From Paractinoplanes tereljensis (GTDB lineage Bacteria > Actinomycetota > Actinomycetes > Mycobacteriales > Micromonosporaceae), in the NCBI RefSeq assembly GCF_016862435.1, contig NZ_BOMY01000020.1:62001-126000 (forward strand): 64,000 bases of DNA, written 5' to 3'. The first letter of the stretch is position 1, and every line of letters begins with the position of its first letter. The notes below the pieces were generated by a model. It did not search any database and was not told the origin of the DNA. It was given only the letters and a program-made list of their open reading frames with translations. Below are positions 23,419 to 32,846 of the stretch, one piece after another. Made by a program: the position numbers and the translations under genes.

Positions 23419-23943
23419 ATGCGAAAAATCATGCTCGCCCTGACCGGGGTGGTGGCCCTTTCCGGGTGCGCCACCACGCCGTCCGCGGCTGTCGTCCCTT
23501 CGTTGAGCAGCCCACCGTCCACCTCTTCCGCTCCGGCCGCCGATCAGCGGCCGCAACTGCGGTTGGACACCAGCGACGAGGAGCGGCGGCGGCTGTACAC
23601 CGCCTACGACGACTGCCTGGTCGGGCACGGCGTGAAAGTCCTGGTCAACATCCCCGGGCCGCAGGGCGGGCGGCGGCTCGACGACAGCGGCGACCCGAAG
23701 TCGGCCTACTTGGCGTGCGCTTCTCGTTTGCCGCTGCAGCCCAAGGAGCTCGACGAGGACGCCAACCCGAACTTCGCCGCACAGTGGAACGATCACGTTC
23801 GCTGCCTGCGTAAACACGGCATCAAGGTGCACGTGACCAAGCCCGGCGAGTGGACCTGGGACAGCGAGACCAACGTGCACCCGCCGAACGAGGACCAGAT
23901 CGAGCAGGACTGCCTCCGGGAGGCCTTCGGTGCGGGCAGTTAA
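23419..23943 (+). CDS. secreted lipoprotein of unknown function
   Basis: 174 residues from ATG 23419. The signal peptide has lipobox ALSGC (Cys about 17). A PS-rich linker leads to a globular domain with four cysteines (DDCLVGHG, LACAS, VRCLRKHG, QDCLREAF) arranged in two similar halves, which suggests an internal repeat stabilised by disulfides. This type of lipoprotein often accompanies HlyD/MacB export genes in actinobacteria, as here: the next gene overlaps it by 14 nt. It may capture the exported or sensed ligand (inference). Confidence 0.7.
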   Translation: MRKIMLALTGVVALSGCATTPSAAVVPSLSSPPSTSSAPAADQRPQLRLDTSDEERRRLYTAYDDCLVGHGVKVLVNIPGPQGGRRLDDSGDPKSAYLACASRLPLQPKELDEDANPNFAAQWNDHVRCLRKHGIKVHVTKPGEWTWDSETNVHPPNEDQIEQDCLREAFGAGS

Positions 23944-24925
23944 GGTCTCGGTCGCCGTGCTGGCGCTGGCCGCGGCCGGTTTCGGGGCTACTCGGGCCTT
24001 TCCCGGGCGGGCCGCTCCGGCTCCGGTGGCCAAACCCTCGCTCACCGTCGCCACGGTCACCCGGGCCGACCTGGCGGACAGCCGGATGATGCCCGGCACG
24101 CTCGGCTACGGGGCCGGGGTGACGGTGCGTGGCAGCGGGGCCGGCATCGTCACCCAACTGCCCAAGGTCGGCGCCACCGTGCGTCGGGGGAAGCCGCTGT
24201 ACCGGGTGGACGACCAGCCGGTCGTCGTCCTGTTCGGCGGCACTCCCCTGTTCCGGCCCTTGGACAAACCCGGCCTGACTGGCCGGGACGTGGCCGAGCT
24301 GCGAGACAACCTCACGATCATGGGGTACGCCTCCCACCGCGTACGGGACAACGACGTGCTCGATAACGGTCTGCTGGCGGCCGTACACAAGTGGTTGAAA
24401 GATCTTGATCTGGATGTTCTCTCCCCCGCCCGGGCGGTCGTCCTCGATGGCCCCGGGCGGGTCTCCGCACTCACCGCCCGGCTGGGCGACCCCGCCGCCG
24501 GCGACCTGTTCACGGTCACCGGCACCGGGAAGGTCGTTACCGTGCCGCTCGACGCGTCCGACGCCGGCGGCGTCCGGGTCGGCGCGGCAGTGAGCGTCCA
24601 ACTCCCCTCCGGCGACGCCGTTCCCGGCGTCGTGGGTTCGGTCGGGACGGTCGCCGAGGCCGGCGAAACCCCGAAGGTCACGGTGACCGTCAAGGTGTCC
24701 GCGGCGAAGCTGGACGCGGCGGCGGTGCAGGTCAGGTTCACCGGCCAGGTACGCAAGCAGGTGCTGACCGTTCCGGTGGGCGCGCTTGTCGCGTTGCGCG
24801 AGGGCGGCTACGCCGTGCAGAAGACCGACGGCTCGCTGCTGCCGGTCAAGACCGGAATGTTCGCCGACGGCCTGGTCGAGGTCGACCTGGTCCCCGAAGG
24901 CCTGGAAGTGGTGACCACACCGTGA
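23930..24925 (+). CDS. HlyD/MacA-like periplasmic-adaptor-type protein
   Basis: 331 residues from GTG 23930, with GGGAGG upstream. An N-terminal signal or anchor leads to a region with a split barrel-sandwich hybrid ([19 protein letters not shown] with [11 protein letters not shown]), a peptidoglycan-binding-like helical insert ([11 protein letters not shown]), and beta-barrel segments ending [13 protein letters not shown]. In actinobacteria such adaptors pair with MacB-type ABC exporters without an outer-membrane channel, as with the two genes that follow. Confidence 0.8.
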   Translation: MRAVKVSVAVLALAAAGFGATRAFPGRAAPAPVAKPSLTVATVTRADLADSRMMPGTLGYGAGVTVRGSGAGIVTQLPKVGATVRRGKPLYRVDDQPVVVLFGGTPLFRPLDKPGLTGRDVAELRDNLTIMGYASHRVRDNDVLDNGLLAAVHKWLKDLDLDVLSPARAVVLDGPGRVSALTARLGDPAAGDLFTVTGTGKVVTVPLDASDAGGVRVGAAVSVQLPSGDAVPGVVGSVGTVAEAGETPKVTVTVKVSAAKLDAAAVQVRFTGQVRKQVLTVPVGALVALREGGYAVQKTDGSLLPVKTGMFADGLVEVDLVPEGLEVVTTP

Positions 24926-25584
24926 GCGTCCTGGCCCTGACCAACGTCACCAAGTCGTACCCCGGTGGCGTCACCGCGCTGAACGAGGTCTCGCTGACCG
25001 TCACCGCCGGTGACCTGCTCGGCATCATCGGCCCGTCCGGCTCCGGCAAGTCCACCCTGCTCAACATCATGGGCACCCTGGACGCCCCGACCACCGGCAC
25101 GGTCCAGGTGGACGGCGTCGACACGGGCACCCTGCGCGACCGCCAGCTGGCCACCCTGCGTGGCACCCGGATCGGTTTCGTCTTCCAGCAGTTCCATCTT
25201 CTCGACGCGCTGACTGCGGCTGACAACGTGGCGACCGCACTGCTCTACACCGCAGTGCCGCGCCGGCGCCGGCGTTCCCTGGCGGTGGCCGCGCTGGACC
25301 GGGTCGGCCTGGGTCATCGCGTCGACCATCGGCCTCAGCAGTTGTCCGGGGGTGAGAAACAGCGGGTGGCGATCGCTCGCGCCCTGGTCCATCGGCCTGC
25401 GCTGGTCCTGGCGGACGAGCCCACCGGGGCGCTGGACACCGCTAACGGTGCTGCTGTGCTGGCCCTGCTGGCCGACCTCAACCAGGCTGACGGGACCACC
25501 ATCGCCGTCATCACCCACGACCGCGACATCGCCGCTCAGCTCCCGCGGCGGATCACCCTGCGCGATGGGCGGATCGTCCCGTGA
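24922..25584 (+). CDS. MacB/LolD-type ABC transporter ATPase
   Basis: A 220-residue ATPase. Walker A is GPSGSGKST, the Q-loop [12 protein letters not shown] is typical of the MacB/LolD class, the signature is LSGGEKQR, Walker B is [13 protein letters not shown], and the H-loop is VITHD. GTG 24922 overlaps the adaptor stop by 4 nt. It drives the FtsX-like permease that follows. Such transporters work by mechanotransmission on lipoproteins, peptides or antibiotics; the substrate is unknown. Confidence 0.9.
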   Translation: MSVLALTNVTKSYPGGVTALNEVSLTVTAGDLLGIIGPSGSGKSTLLNIMGTLDAPTTGTVQVDGVDTGTLRDRQLATLRGTRIGFVFQQFHLLDALTAADNVATALLYTAVPRRRRRSLAVAALDRVGLGHRVDHRPQQLSGGEKQRVAIARALVHRPALVLADEPTGALDTANGAAVLALLADLNQADGTTIAVITHDRDIAAQLPRRITLRDGRIVP

Positions 25585-26750
25585 CGCCCGGTGACATCCT
25601 GCGACTCGGGCTGCTCGGGGTGCGGGGTCGGCGTGCGCGGGCTGCTCTGTCCGCTCTCGGCATCGCGATCGGGGTGGCCACGATGGTTGTGGTCACCGCT
25701 ATCCCGGCGGCCGGGCGGCAGGCCCTGGCCGATCGGCTGGCTGCCCTGGGCACCAACCTGCTGCGGGTGCAGCCGGTCAGTGTTGGCGAGGACCCGACCA
25801 TTCTGCCGGCCGAATCCATCGCGATGGCCGGTCGGATCGGGCCGGTCACCTCGGTCAGCGCTGTTGCCAATACGCATGCGGTGGTGCGGCGGTCGGATCT
25901 GATCGACCCCAACGACGGGTCGGGGCTTACTGTGCTCGCGGCCCGGGCCGATCTGCTGCCGGCCGCGGGGGCGACCATGCAGAGCGGTTCGTTCCTCACC
26001 TCGGCGACGTCGCGCTTTCCGGTGGCGATTCTGGGGTATGAGGCGGCGGCCCGTCTCGGCTATGCCAGCGTGCCGCCGTCCGGGCGGGTGTCGATCGGGA
26101 ACCGGTGGTTCAGCATCGGCGGGATCATGGCGCCTGCTCCCCTGGCGCCCGAGCTCGACCATTCCGTTTTGGTGGGGTGGGATGCCGCTCGGACGAACCT
26201 TGGGTTTGATGGGCATCCGACTGTTCTTTATGTGCGGGCTCGCGAGGACGCCATCGATTCGGTGCGGGCGGTACTGCCGGCCACGGTCTACCCGGCGCTT
26301 CCGGGTCTCGTGCAGGTGAGCCGGCCGTCCGACGCTCTCGCGGCCAAGCGAGAAGGTGACCGCACGTTCGGGGCGTTGTTCCTCGGGTTGGCGGCGGTTT
26401 CTTTGCTGGTGGGGGCAGTTGGGGTGGCCAACACGATGGTTATCTCGGTGCTGGAGAGGCGGCGAGAGATCGGGTTGAGACGGGCGCTTGGGGCTCATCG
26501 GAGCCACATCCGGGCGCAGTTCCTTACCGAGTCGGTGTTGTTGTCGGCCTTGGGCGGGGCGGCCGGAGCGGTGACCGGCATCGTGGCGACCGCCGCCTAT
26601 GTCACCTGGCAGCAATGGCCGCTGGTCATCCCGGCGGGCCCGCTGGCCATCGGGGTGGCCGGTGCGCTGGCGGCCGGGGTGGTGGCCGGCCTGTACCCGG
26701 CGATCCGAGCCGCCCGCCTGACGCCGACCGAGGCTCTGGCCACCGTTTGA
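25581..26750 (+). CDS. MacB-like ABC permease (FtsX domain)
   Basis: 389 residues: span 1 near 20-40, a large extracellular MacB-PCD domain of about 220 residues, then three C-terminal spans of the FtsX type ([20 protein letters not shown] with the coupling helix [19 protein letters not shown]). GTG 25581 overlaps the ATPase stop by 4 nt. It completes a four-gene lipoprotein, adaptor, ATPase and permease operon opposite the two-component system. Confidence 0.9.
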   Translation: MTPGDILRLGLLGVRGRRARAALSALGIAIGVATMVVVTAIPAAGRQALADRLAALGTNLLRVQPVSVGEDPTILPAESIAMAGRIGPVTSVSAVANTHAVVRRSDLIDPNDGSGLTVLAARADLLPAAGATMQSGSFLTSATSRFPVAILGYEAAARLGYASVPPSGRVSIGNRWFSIGGIMAPAPLAPELDHSVLVGWDAARTNLGFDGHPTVLYVRAREDAIDSVRAVLPATVYPALPGLVQVSRPSDALAAKREGDRTFGALFLGLAAVSLLVGAVGVANTMVISVLERRREIGLRRALGAHRSHIRAQFLTESVLLSALGGAAGAVTGIVATAAYVTWQQWPLVIPAGPLAIGVAGALAAGVVAGLYPAIRAARLTPTEALATV

Positions 26751-26903
26751 CCGAACCGCCTGCCGTCTCCGGGTTCGAGTCCAAGATGGCCGCCGAGAAC
26801 CACCGACACGGGAAACATGAATCGACTGTGGTCAGAGCGCGAACCGTGGCGGCCGAACGCGCGGTGAGCTGGTTAAAACGTCGTCGTACGAGAGACTAGG
26901 AAC

Positions 26904-27455
26904 GTGCGAGCGAGACGACGAGACTCCGGCAGGGAAGCAGCCGAACGGGGTGTGGCCGCCTACTTGGCGGACGATGACGCCGAGGTTTACAACCTGACCG
27001 ACGCCGTTGTTCGACAGGATGCGCTCGGGGCGGCTCTCAACTTGACCGCTCTCGCGGCGGAAGCAGTCGCTGACCTGGCCGCCAGCCAAGGAGTTCAGCC
27101 CGGGCAGGCCCTGCGAGCGCTCACGGCCGACCGGCTGGAGGCGTCTCCGGAGCCTGCTGCGCAGATCACCTACCCAACTTCGATGGATGACTACGACTGG
27201 GAGATGGCCAAGGCCAAGGGTTGGATCGAGGTGACGGTTCGCTGGGCCGACAGCAGCAAGGCGATCACCATCTATGACCCGGTTCGGTTGGCTCAAGAGG
27301 TGGCGGATGCGGTGGCAGGGCAGGGCTACTTCGCCGAGTCGGCAGCGGTTGTCGTACCGGCTGTGACCAAGGAAGCGGTCGAGGATGTCATCGCGCAACT
27401 GGCGCGGAAGCGCTTCACCGACGTCGTCTGGCACGCTCGCCGGACGGCGCCGTAA
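26904..27455 (+). CDS. hypothetical protein
   Basis: 183 residues, family not recognised. The first 20 residues are very basic. An acidic/hydrophobic helical part follows (YNLTDAVVRQDALGAALNLT, then LAAEAVADLAASQG), and a mixed C-terminal half has VTVRWADSSKAITIYDPVRL. There is no signal peptide or span. The helical N-terminal half resembles immunity- or tape-measure-like alpha proteins only in composition. GTG 26904 has a close AGGA; later starts are possible. It opens a run of small unconnected genes. Confidence 0.5.
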   Translation: MRARRRDSGREAAERGVAAYLADDDAEVYNLTDAVVRQDALGAALNLTALAAEAVADLAASQGVQPGQALRALTADRLEASPEPAAQITYPTSMDDYDWEMAKAKGWIEVTVRWADSSKAITIYDPVRLAQEVADAVAGQGYFAESAAVVVPAVTKEAVEDVIAQLARKRFTDVVWHARRTAP

Positions 27456-27540
27456 AGGCTTCTCCGCCGACGGACAGTGATTGCCGAACCGGGCAGGCGC
27501 GATGACAGCGGGCCGGCGGGCCGGGTGGCAAGCTGTACCC

Positions 27541-28002
27541 ATGGAGTCGGTGTGGGACTACCCGCGGCCGCCTCGCTTGGAGCGCACTGGTGCCCTGGTG
27601 ACGGTGGTTCACGCGGGGCAGGTGATCGTCGACAGCGACCGTTGCTGGCGAGTCTTGGAGACCTCACACCCGCCGGTTTACTACGTGCCCCGCGATGGCA
27701 TCGCCGATGGTGTGCTGCAGCCCGGGGCGGGCCAGTCGTACTGCGAGTTCAAGGGTGTCGCCGACTATTGGGACCTGGTCGTCGGCGACAGCCGGGTGCG
27801 ACAGGCCGGCTGGTCCTACGAGCGCCCTACATCCGCGTACGCCGACCTTGCCGGTGCGGTTGCCTTCTATCCGAGCCGGGTCGACGAATGCCGGGTGGCC
27901 GGCGAACTGGTCCGGCCCCAGGAGGGCGACTTCTACGGCGGTTGGATCACCGCGGACATCATCGGCCCGTTCAAGGGCGGCCCAGGAACGATGGGCTGGT
28001 GA
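27541..28002 (+). CDS. DUF427 domain protein
   Basis: 153 residues matching DUF427 over its length: ESVWDYPRPPRLERT at the start, VIVDSDRCWRVLETSHPPVY and VPRDGI, then SYCEFKGVADYWDLV and YERPTSAYADLAGAVAFYPSRVD. These are small single-domain proteins of unknown biochemistry, widespread in actinobacteria. ATG 27541 starts the conserved part. It stands alone between unrelated genes. Confidence 0.85.
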   Translation: MESVWDYPRPPRLERTGALVTVVHAGQVIVDSDRCWRVLETSHPPVYYVPRDGIADGVLQPGAGQSYCEFKGVADYWDLVVGDSRVRQAGWSYERPTSAYADLAGAVAFYPSRVDECRVAGELVRPQEGDFYGGWITADIIGPFKGGPGTMGW

Positions 28003-28160
28003 ACGGCCATCCCCACCGAACTCACTCGGCGGTCGGCGCGTACTCAGCGGCAGGAAAGTGCACCCGGCGCCTTGCCTTGCCTTGCGGCCCGCGGCCACAG
28101 GGTGAATGCGGTTGCGCACTACCGTCAGTTGGGGAATCGTCCGCGAGCGGGGTGAGGCGT

Positions 28161-28586
28161 GTGCGCATACGGCTACGACGGTTATACGTCGACGCGCGTG
28201 TCTTTGTGTGGCGCGCGGAAATCCGTCACGTACAGGGTAGCGGCGACTGCCACCGCTGTATTCGCGTACGCGTTTGGGGCGATGGCCGGGCCAGTCGGGC
28301 GCTTCAAGCCGACCTGTTATCTCGTGCGCGGCCGGCACCGTGGGGCGCCTGCGCGACCGACGGCGCCTATCCCAGCTCCGCCGAGGTCCGAGCGGTCATC
28401 ACCTACGCCCTGGACCACGGCTGGGGCCCCGACCTGAAGGGCGGAACGTTCGTGTTGTCCGCACGGGAACACGCAGGCCAGTTCTTCTTGCCCGGCTTCC
28501 TGCTGACTGACCGCCTGCACACACCGGACGGCGACGATCCCACAATGCAGGTGATGCGCTCCTACGAGACGGATCGACGAGGCTGA
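28161..28586 (+). CDS. conserved actinobacterial hypothetical protein
   Basis: 141 residues. The ordered motifs GDCHRCIRVRVWG, LQADLLSR, WGACATDGAYP, AVITYALDHGW and LPGFLLTDRL look like a uniform small globular family that I recall from actinomycete genomes under hypothetical names only. GTG 28161 (AGG 4 nt upstream) or GTG 28152 are possible starts. No function can be given. A CxxC within GDCHRC might bind metal. Confidence 0.6.
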   Translation: MRIRLRRLYVDARVFVWRAEIRHVQGSGDCHRCIRVRVWGDGRASRALQADLLSRARPAPWGACATDGAYPSSAEVRAVITYALDHGWGPDLKGGTFVLSAREHAGQFFLPGFLLTDRLHTPDGDDPTMQVMRSYETDRRG

Positions 28587-28702
28587 CAGCCAACTGCCTC
28601 CCAGCAGATCGTGCACGCGACTGCCGCCCACCAGGTACGGCCACGACTCCGTCTCGGGCTGACGCGCGATATCAGCGCCATGACCGGAGGCCGGTACTAC
28701 AG

Positions 28703-28708
28703 TAAACT
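28703..28708 (+). promoter_or_regulatory. -10 box for a leaderless SRPBCC mRNA
   Basis: TAAACT, then 7 nt, then GTG 28716, with no Shine-Dalgarno. It also fixes the start of the next gene. Confidence 0.5.
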
Positions 28709-28715
28709 CCGCGCC

Positions 28716-29162
28716 GTGAAGTCGACGGTGTCGGTAACACAGGAACGGCGTATCGCTGCGGCCCCAGGCGCAGTCTGGTACGTCGTCACAACGCCGCAAA
28801 TGTACGAGCAACTGGATCCTCGTTGTCACCTGGAGTCGGCAACGGGCAACGGCGAAGTCGGATCGCAGTACGTCTTCACCGTTCGTGCCGGTCTCGCGCG
28901 GGCACGCCTTCACTATGTGATCCGCGAAGCGACCCCGGATGCGAGATGGATGGCCGAGGTCGATCGTGCGGGCAAGCATGCCGGCGTCCAACGCGCCGAA
29001 CTGCTGCCGGACACGGCAGGCACCCTGCTGCGGTGGACCGTGGATATGCCGACCGGCCGTTTGACCCGTCGCCTGGTGACCGCATCGTGCAAGCGCGAGC
29101 TGAGCAAGTGGCTTACCACCGTCGACTATTACTCGCGATCCATACAGGGCAGCACCGCCTGA
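28716..29162 (+). CDS. SRPBCC (START-like / polyketide cyclase) family protein
   Basis: 148 residues. The helix-grip fold signature is recognisable: an opening strand VTQERRIAAAPGAVWYVVTTP, then PRCHLESATGNGEVGSQYVF, ARARLHYVIREATPDARWM, and a long C-terminal helix KRELSKWLTTVDYY. Such proteins bind hydrophobic ligands or act in polyketide cyclisation, lipid transfer or stress. Nothing in the context specifies which. GTG 28716 is preferred over ATG 28680 because a -10 box sits 7 nt before it. Confidence 0.7.
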   Translation: MKSTVSVTQERRIAAAPGAVWYVVTTPQMYEQLDPRCHLESATGNGEVGSQYVFTVRAGLARARLHYVIREATPDARWMAEVDRAGKHAGVQRAELLPDTAGTLLRWTVDMPTGRLTRRLVTASCKRELSKWLTTVDYYSRSIQGSTA

Positions 29163-29308
29163 GCGCGACGACCGTCCATCAGCGCGTTCAGGCCCCGGCC
29201 CCGCACACCCTCGCTCCGGCAGTGAGTGACGACCCTCCGAGCTCCCAACGCGCCGGACAGCGGCAGATAAGCCCGTCGCTAGGCGCCGGTTCAATGCGCT
29301 TGGAACCG

Positions 29309-29902
29309 TCAGGGTGAATGGTCCGGAAAGGGATTTGGGTCTCGCGGCTCAAGGAGTGCGCCATCGTTGCCTCGTCGCCAGGTGTGGCCGGCCTCATCCC
29401 GGAATTGAATCCACGGTACGAGCTTGTTGTTGGCGTACTCGCCCTGATAACGGTATGAACCGGAGCCTCCGACGGGGTATCCGCCCAAGGGCATCCTGAT
29501 ATGCGTTACGCCGGGTGGGATCACTCCGATCGCCCTATCGGGCATACCTTCCGGGCCCTCAGGAGCGTATGCGATACACGCGTACACACAGCCGTGACTG
29601 TTGTTCACCACGACGAGATGCCCTGACCTCTCGTCATCCCCCGGGCCGTAGAAGAAGTTGCCGCCGTCGACGGGTGTGCGTTCATGGCGGCCGTCGACCA
29701 CCGCGGCGGACGGGCCAGGGTTCTCAACGAGGTAGTAGGTGATCCGCTCAGCCTGTGCGCGCCTATCGCTCTCGAGAACATAACGACGAGCCTCTTCAGT
29801 CCGTCGTCTCTCAATTAGCAGTGATGCGACGACCGCCCCGAAAGCGAGCATGCCGCCGACTCCTGCGATCCAATCAGGCACGCTCCCCCAGTCAGGTTTC
29901 AT
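29309..29902 (-). CDS. single-pass membrane protein of unknown function
   Basis: 197 residues from ATG 29902 (AGGAC before it; TATAGT near 29938-29933 is a good -10). An N-terminal span (WIAGVGGMLAFGAVVASLLI) leads to a coiled ERRRTEEARRYVLESDRRAQ linker and a cytosolic beta-rich domain with NNSHGCVYACIAY and YPVGGSGSYRYQGEY. The span plus charged linker plus beta domain recurs in many actinobacterial hypothetical proteins. The gene is isolated. Confidence 0.6.
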   Translation of the reverse strand: MKPDWGSVPDWIAGVGGMLAFGAVVASLLIERRRTEEARRYVLESDRRAQAERITYYLVENPGPSAAVVDGRHERTPVDGGNFFYGPGDDERSGHLVVVNNSHGCVYACIAYAPEGPEGMPDRAIGVIPPGVTHIRMPLGGYPVGGSGSYRYQGEYANNKLVPWIQFRDEAGHTWRRGNDGALLEPRDPNPFPDHSP

Positions 29903-30569
29903 GTCCTGATTGTTAATCAAAGGTGCAAAAAGGAAACTATATCGCGTTCGAAGCAGGCTACTGACGCTCCACTGCCTGCACTCGAACCGAGCGCGGATCG
30001 CGGCAGAGATCCGGATGTCTGACGCCGTCATCTACCCTCTGGATCACCGACCCCGTAAGAGGTCAAACCCTCCGCGAAAGCGCGACAATCCGGGCAATCC
30101 GTGAATCGACACGTTGACCTTGCGAAGTTCCTGCTCGCTCAGAACAGGACCCCTCCATGATCCACACGCAGGCCGCGTGGAGTGCCAACATGCCGGACAA
30201 TTCGGCAGCTGCGATGTCGACCTTGCCGAGTTGCTGTGAGCTCCTGACGGCAACTCTCCTAGATCTACACGGATTGGGCGACGAACCGCAGCATCGCCAC
30301 CGGCCGGCGGTCTGAACCGCCTACCGGTGAGAAACCGGGAGACAGACCGGAATCCGCCCGTCCGGAAACTCAGCCACTCGCAAGGCGCGCGCTCATCGGC
30401 TAAATGAGTAATCGTGACATGCCGGGTGGCGCCTGGTCTGGCTCCGTGCGGTTACCGCGTGTCTTGGTCGCGGGGTGGGCTGTCGTTGTTGAAGGCATGC
30501 CGGGAGCCAAGCCTCTTACGATGCCGTTGTCGTGCGAGGGCCGAGGGCTTGGCGTCCCTCGGGCTGGAC
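29903..30569. other. intergenic stretch, no supported gene
   Basis: Only the promoter of the gene at 29902 (TATAGT on the minus strand) and a hairpin CCGAGGG / CCCTCGG at 30541-30547 / 30556-30562 stand out. The hairpin could end the gene remnant at 30570. Short open frames here lack ribosome sites and coding-like third bases. A minus-strand frame near 30050-30250 with a CxxC is too weak to call. Confidence 0.5.
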
Positions 30570-30833
30570 TCAGCCGCCGGCGCCTTCGATCTTCCTGGTC
30601 AGGTCGAGGATGTCCGGGACGGCGTCCAGCACGGTGACCTCTACCAGGGCGCCGTCGCGGCCGTACCGGCGGCGGTACTCCTTCGCTTGGCGTAGCCGGT
30701 CCAGTCGTTCGGGGCTGGCCCAGAAGAAGACCCGGGAGTTGATGGCGGCGAGGTATTCGGCCAGCGACGAGCGTGGATCGATCTTCTCCGCGATGAATTT
30801 CATCGGCTTTTGATCGCGGATCACGGCCGGTGG
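30570..30833 (-). pseudogene. 5'-truncated DUF7002-like gene
   Basis: The last 85 or so codons keep a DUF7002-like C-terminus: PAVIRDQKPM, SSLAEYLAAINSRVFFWASP, ERLDRLRQAKEYRRRYGRD, then VEVTVLDAVPDIL. The expected N-terminal half (about 120 residues) is absent. Upstream of about 30833 the same frame is nonsense up to the end of the DUF4034-like gene. A 77-residue product from ATG 30803 could still be made but would be a partial domain. Confidence 0.5.
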
Positions 30834-30931
30834 CAGGCCCGCGCGCGCAGGACAGTGGACTGCTTGCGAGGTGCGTTCAAGAGGCGGATGCCTATGCCGG
30901 AGATGATGCCGGACGTCCGTCTCTGCTGGTC

Positions 30932-31831
30932 TTATCCGCCCTGAGGGTCGTATATGTCGTCGGCCTGGTCTCGGGCTTGGTCTCGTAGTTCGGTGAAGCG
31001 TTCGGTGGAGCCCCACGGGCTGGTGCGGACGCAGTCTTCGCCGATCAGGTCGTAGATGTTGCAGGCCTCGCGGTAGTAGCCGGCCAGCGTCAGGCTGTAG
31101 GCGAAGTTGTTCCACAGCAGCGGAGTCGACAGCGACCACCGGTAGCTCTCGTGCCAGAACGAGTTGTGGGCGGCGGCGTAGATCTCGCCGGCCACGTCGG
31201 TGCGCCGGAGGTATTTGTCGCCGCCCTCGGCGCGGCGGTGCTCCAGGTGTGCTTCCGCGACCAATATCGGAAGGTCGGTGCCGGGGTGAGCGGCAGCCCT
31301 GGTCCGGGCGAAGTCGAACATCATCTCGGGGCTGCCGAACCACTTGGGCTTCAGGTACTCCAGCATCTGAAGGTGGCCGTGCAGGTGGGCCGGGGAGATG
31401 TCGGTCAGCCGGTCGAAGCGCCGCCAGGCCTCCTCCGCGGGCACCTGCCGGGCCCGACTCAGGGTGACCTGGTAATGCCAGGCCTCGACGCACTTCGGGT
31501 CGCGGGCGACCACCTCGTCGAGGCAGTTCTGGGCCAGTTCGAGCCGCCGGACCCAGACCGTCAGCTGTTGTTCGCTGAGCTTGTTGCCCCATCCGGACCC
31601 GCGGGCCTCCCAGGCCCACGAGACGGCGCGGGCTCCCCTGATCAGCAGCGGCAGGATGGAGTGCGGCTCGGCGCGGACCACATCGGGGATCCACTCCTCC
31701 ACACCCTTCAGATGCGCTGCATATCCCAGGTACGCCGCGAAGTGGTCGGCGTCGGCGACGGTGAGCACGGCCCGGGCCGTCGGCCAGTCCCGCTGGACGA
31801 GCGCTCGTTCGAACTGCATGAAGGACGACAT
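30932..31831 (-). CDS. DUF4034-like helical-repeat protein (tandem copy B)
   Basis: 299 residues, all helical. The pattern (ERALVQRDWPTARAVL, LLIRGARAVSWAWEARGSGW, EVVARDPKCVEAWHYQVTLS, then MLEYLKPKWFGSPEMMFDFA) follows DUF4034, a TPR-like family of unknown role. It is a paralogue of the next gene, with motifs in the same order. Start ATG 31831 shares one base with that gene's stop (TGATG), so the pair is co-translated. There is no signal peptide. Confidence 0.65.
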   Translation of the reverse strand: MSSFMQFERALVQRDWPTARAVLTVADADHFAAYLGYAAHLKGVEEWIPDVVRAEPHSILPLLIRGARAVSWAWEARGSGWGNKLSEQQLTVWVRRLELAQNCLDEVVARDPKCVEAWHYQVTLSRARQVPAEEAWRRFDRLTDISPAHLHGHLQMLEYLKPKWFGSPEMMFDFARTRAAAHPGTDLPILVAEAHLEHRRAEGGDKYLRRTDVAGEIYAAAHNSFWHESYRWSLSTPLLWNNFAYSLTLAGYYREACNIYDLIGEDCVRTSPWGSTERFTELRDQARDQADDIYDPQGG

Positions 31832-32802
31832 CAGTCGAGACTTTCCCTGGTGTAGTTGCGGGAGCTGACGAAGAACTCCGTGTCGCCCCACGGATCTCGG
31901 GTGATCCAGTCGTCGCCGATCGAGGTGAACAGGCTCCAGGCCGGCTTGTGGAAGTCGCCGTAGGCGAACGCGTAGGCGAAGTTGTTCCAGACGATCGGGG
32001 TCAGCACCGAGGCCTCGTAGTCGTCGTGCCAGAACGAGGCCTGCCCCGCGTCCCACACCTCGTCCATGACGGCCTCCGACTCCCAGTAGTCCAGTGGGAG
32101 ACCCCGATCCGGGTCGTCGGGCTTGGCCAGGTACGCCTGGTATGCGTTGTGCTCGCGGTGTGCGAGCACGACGAGGGCCGGGACGTGCGTGCCGGGGCAT
32201 GCCTCGGCACGGGCGCGGGCGAATTCGAACATGGCCTCCGAACTGCCGCCCCACTCGGGGCTCAGGGCGAGAAGCATCTGCTCGTGGCCGTACCAGTTGT
32301 CCGGCTCGATCATGATCAGCCGCTCGAAACGTCGCCGGCGCTCCTCAACGGGCAGGCCCAGCGCGCGGCTTACCGCGATCGACCAGATCCACGCGTCGGC
32401 GCGGCCGGGATCGCGCCGCAGAACCTCCTCGACGTACGTCTCGGCCTCGCCTACCAGCCTCCGCCAGAGCTCTGCTCCGGCCGTGCTGATGGGACCGGAA
32501 ACGCCGTCCCGGCGCAGATCCCAGGCCGAGGTCAGCAGGCCGGCGCCGCACAGCAGGAGCGGCAGGAGCGGGTCCGGGTCCCCCGGGACGACGCCGGCGA
32601 TCCACCGTTCGACACCAACCGTGGTCGCCGCGACCGAGAAGTAGTAGGAACGCTCTTCCGGTTCGGCCGTCGCAAGGATCTCGCGGGCGGCCGGCCAGTC
32701 CTTGCGGCGAAGCGCACGACGCAGGACCTCGACATCGTCGTCGAGGAAACGACAGAACTCCGGAGCCTCGGCGCCCCTGCTCTTCTTCGATTTCGACCAC
32801 AC
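31831..32802 (-). CDS. DUF4034-like helical-repeat protein (tandem copy A)
   Basis: 323 residues, same architecture as copy B: RRALRRKDWPAAREIL, LLLCGAGLLTSAWDLRRDGV, EVLRRDPGRADAWIWSIAVS, LLALSPEWGGSSEAMFEFAR and a C-terminal TPIVWNNFAYAFAYGDFHK. The PEWGGS turn is the family's most conserved point. GTG 32802 has TACGAT 8 nt upstream and no Shine-Dalgarno, indicating a leaderless mRNA for the pair. It is divergently duplicated rather than recently copied. Confidence 0.65.
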   Translation of the reverse strand: MWSKSKKSRGAEAPEFCRFLDDDVEVLRRALRRKDWPAAREILATAEPEERSYYFSVAATTVGVERWIAGVVPGDPDPLLPLLLCGAGLLTSAWDLRRDGVSGPISTAGAELWRRLVGEAETYVEEVLRRDPGRADAWIWSIAVSRALGLPVEERRRRFERLIMIEPDNWYGHEQMLLALSPEWGGSSEAMFEFARARAEACPGTHVPALVVLAHREHNAYQAYLAKPDDPDRGLPLDYWESEAVMDEVWDAGQASFWHDDYEASVLTPIVWNNFAYAFAYGDFHKPAWSLFTSIGDDWITRDPWGDTEFFVSSRNYTRESLD

Positions 32803-32810
32803 GGCCGCAG

Positions 32811-32816
32811 ATCGTA
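32811..32816 (-). promoter_or_regulatory. -10 box for the DUF4034-like pair
   Basis: On the minus strand TACGAT lies 8 nt before GTG 32802, without a ribosome site. Confidence 0.45.
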
Positions 32817-32846
32817 TGCGCTACCGAGCCGCTCCGGAAGATCAGC

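Noticed and set aside
26765-26800. GGGTTCGAGTCC, resembling a tRNA T-loop or an att site
   Set aside because: The flanking bases do not form a T-stem and no acceptor, D or anticodon arm is present. No second copy or integrase was seen.
26786-26899. 37-codon frame ending ERAVSWLKRRRTRD, a little like the C-terminus of an IS5-type transposase
   Set aside because: Too short, with no DDE motif, no inverted repeats and no second fragment. Composition alone could give this match.
30044-30253. Minus-strand frame of 69 codons with a CxxC
   Set aside because: No ribosome site, no -10 at a leaderless distance and no recognisable zinc-ribbon spacing; left as non-coding.
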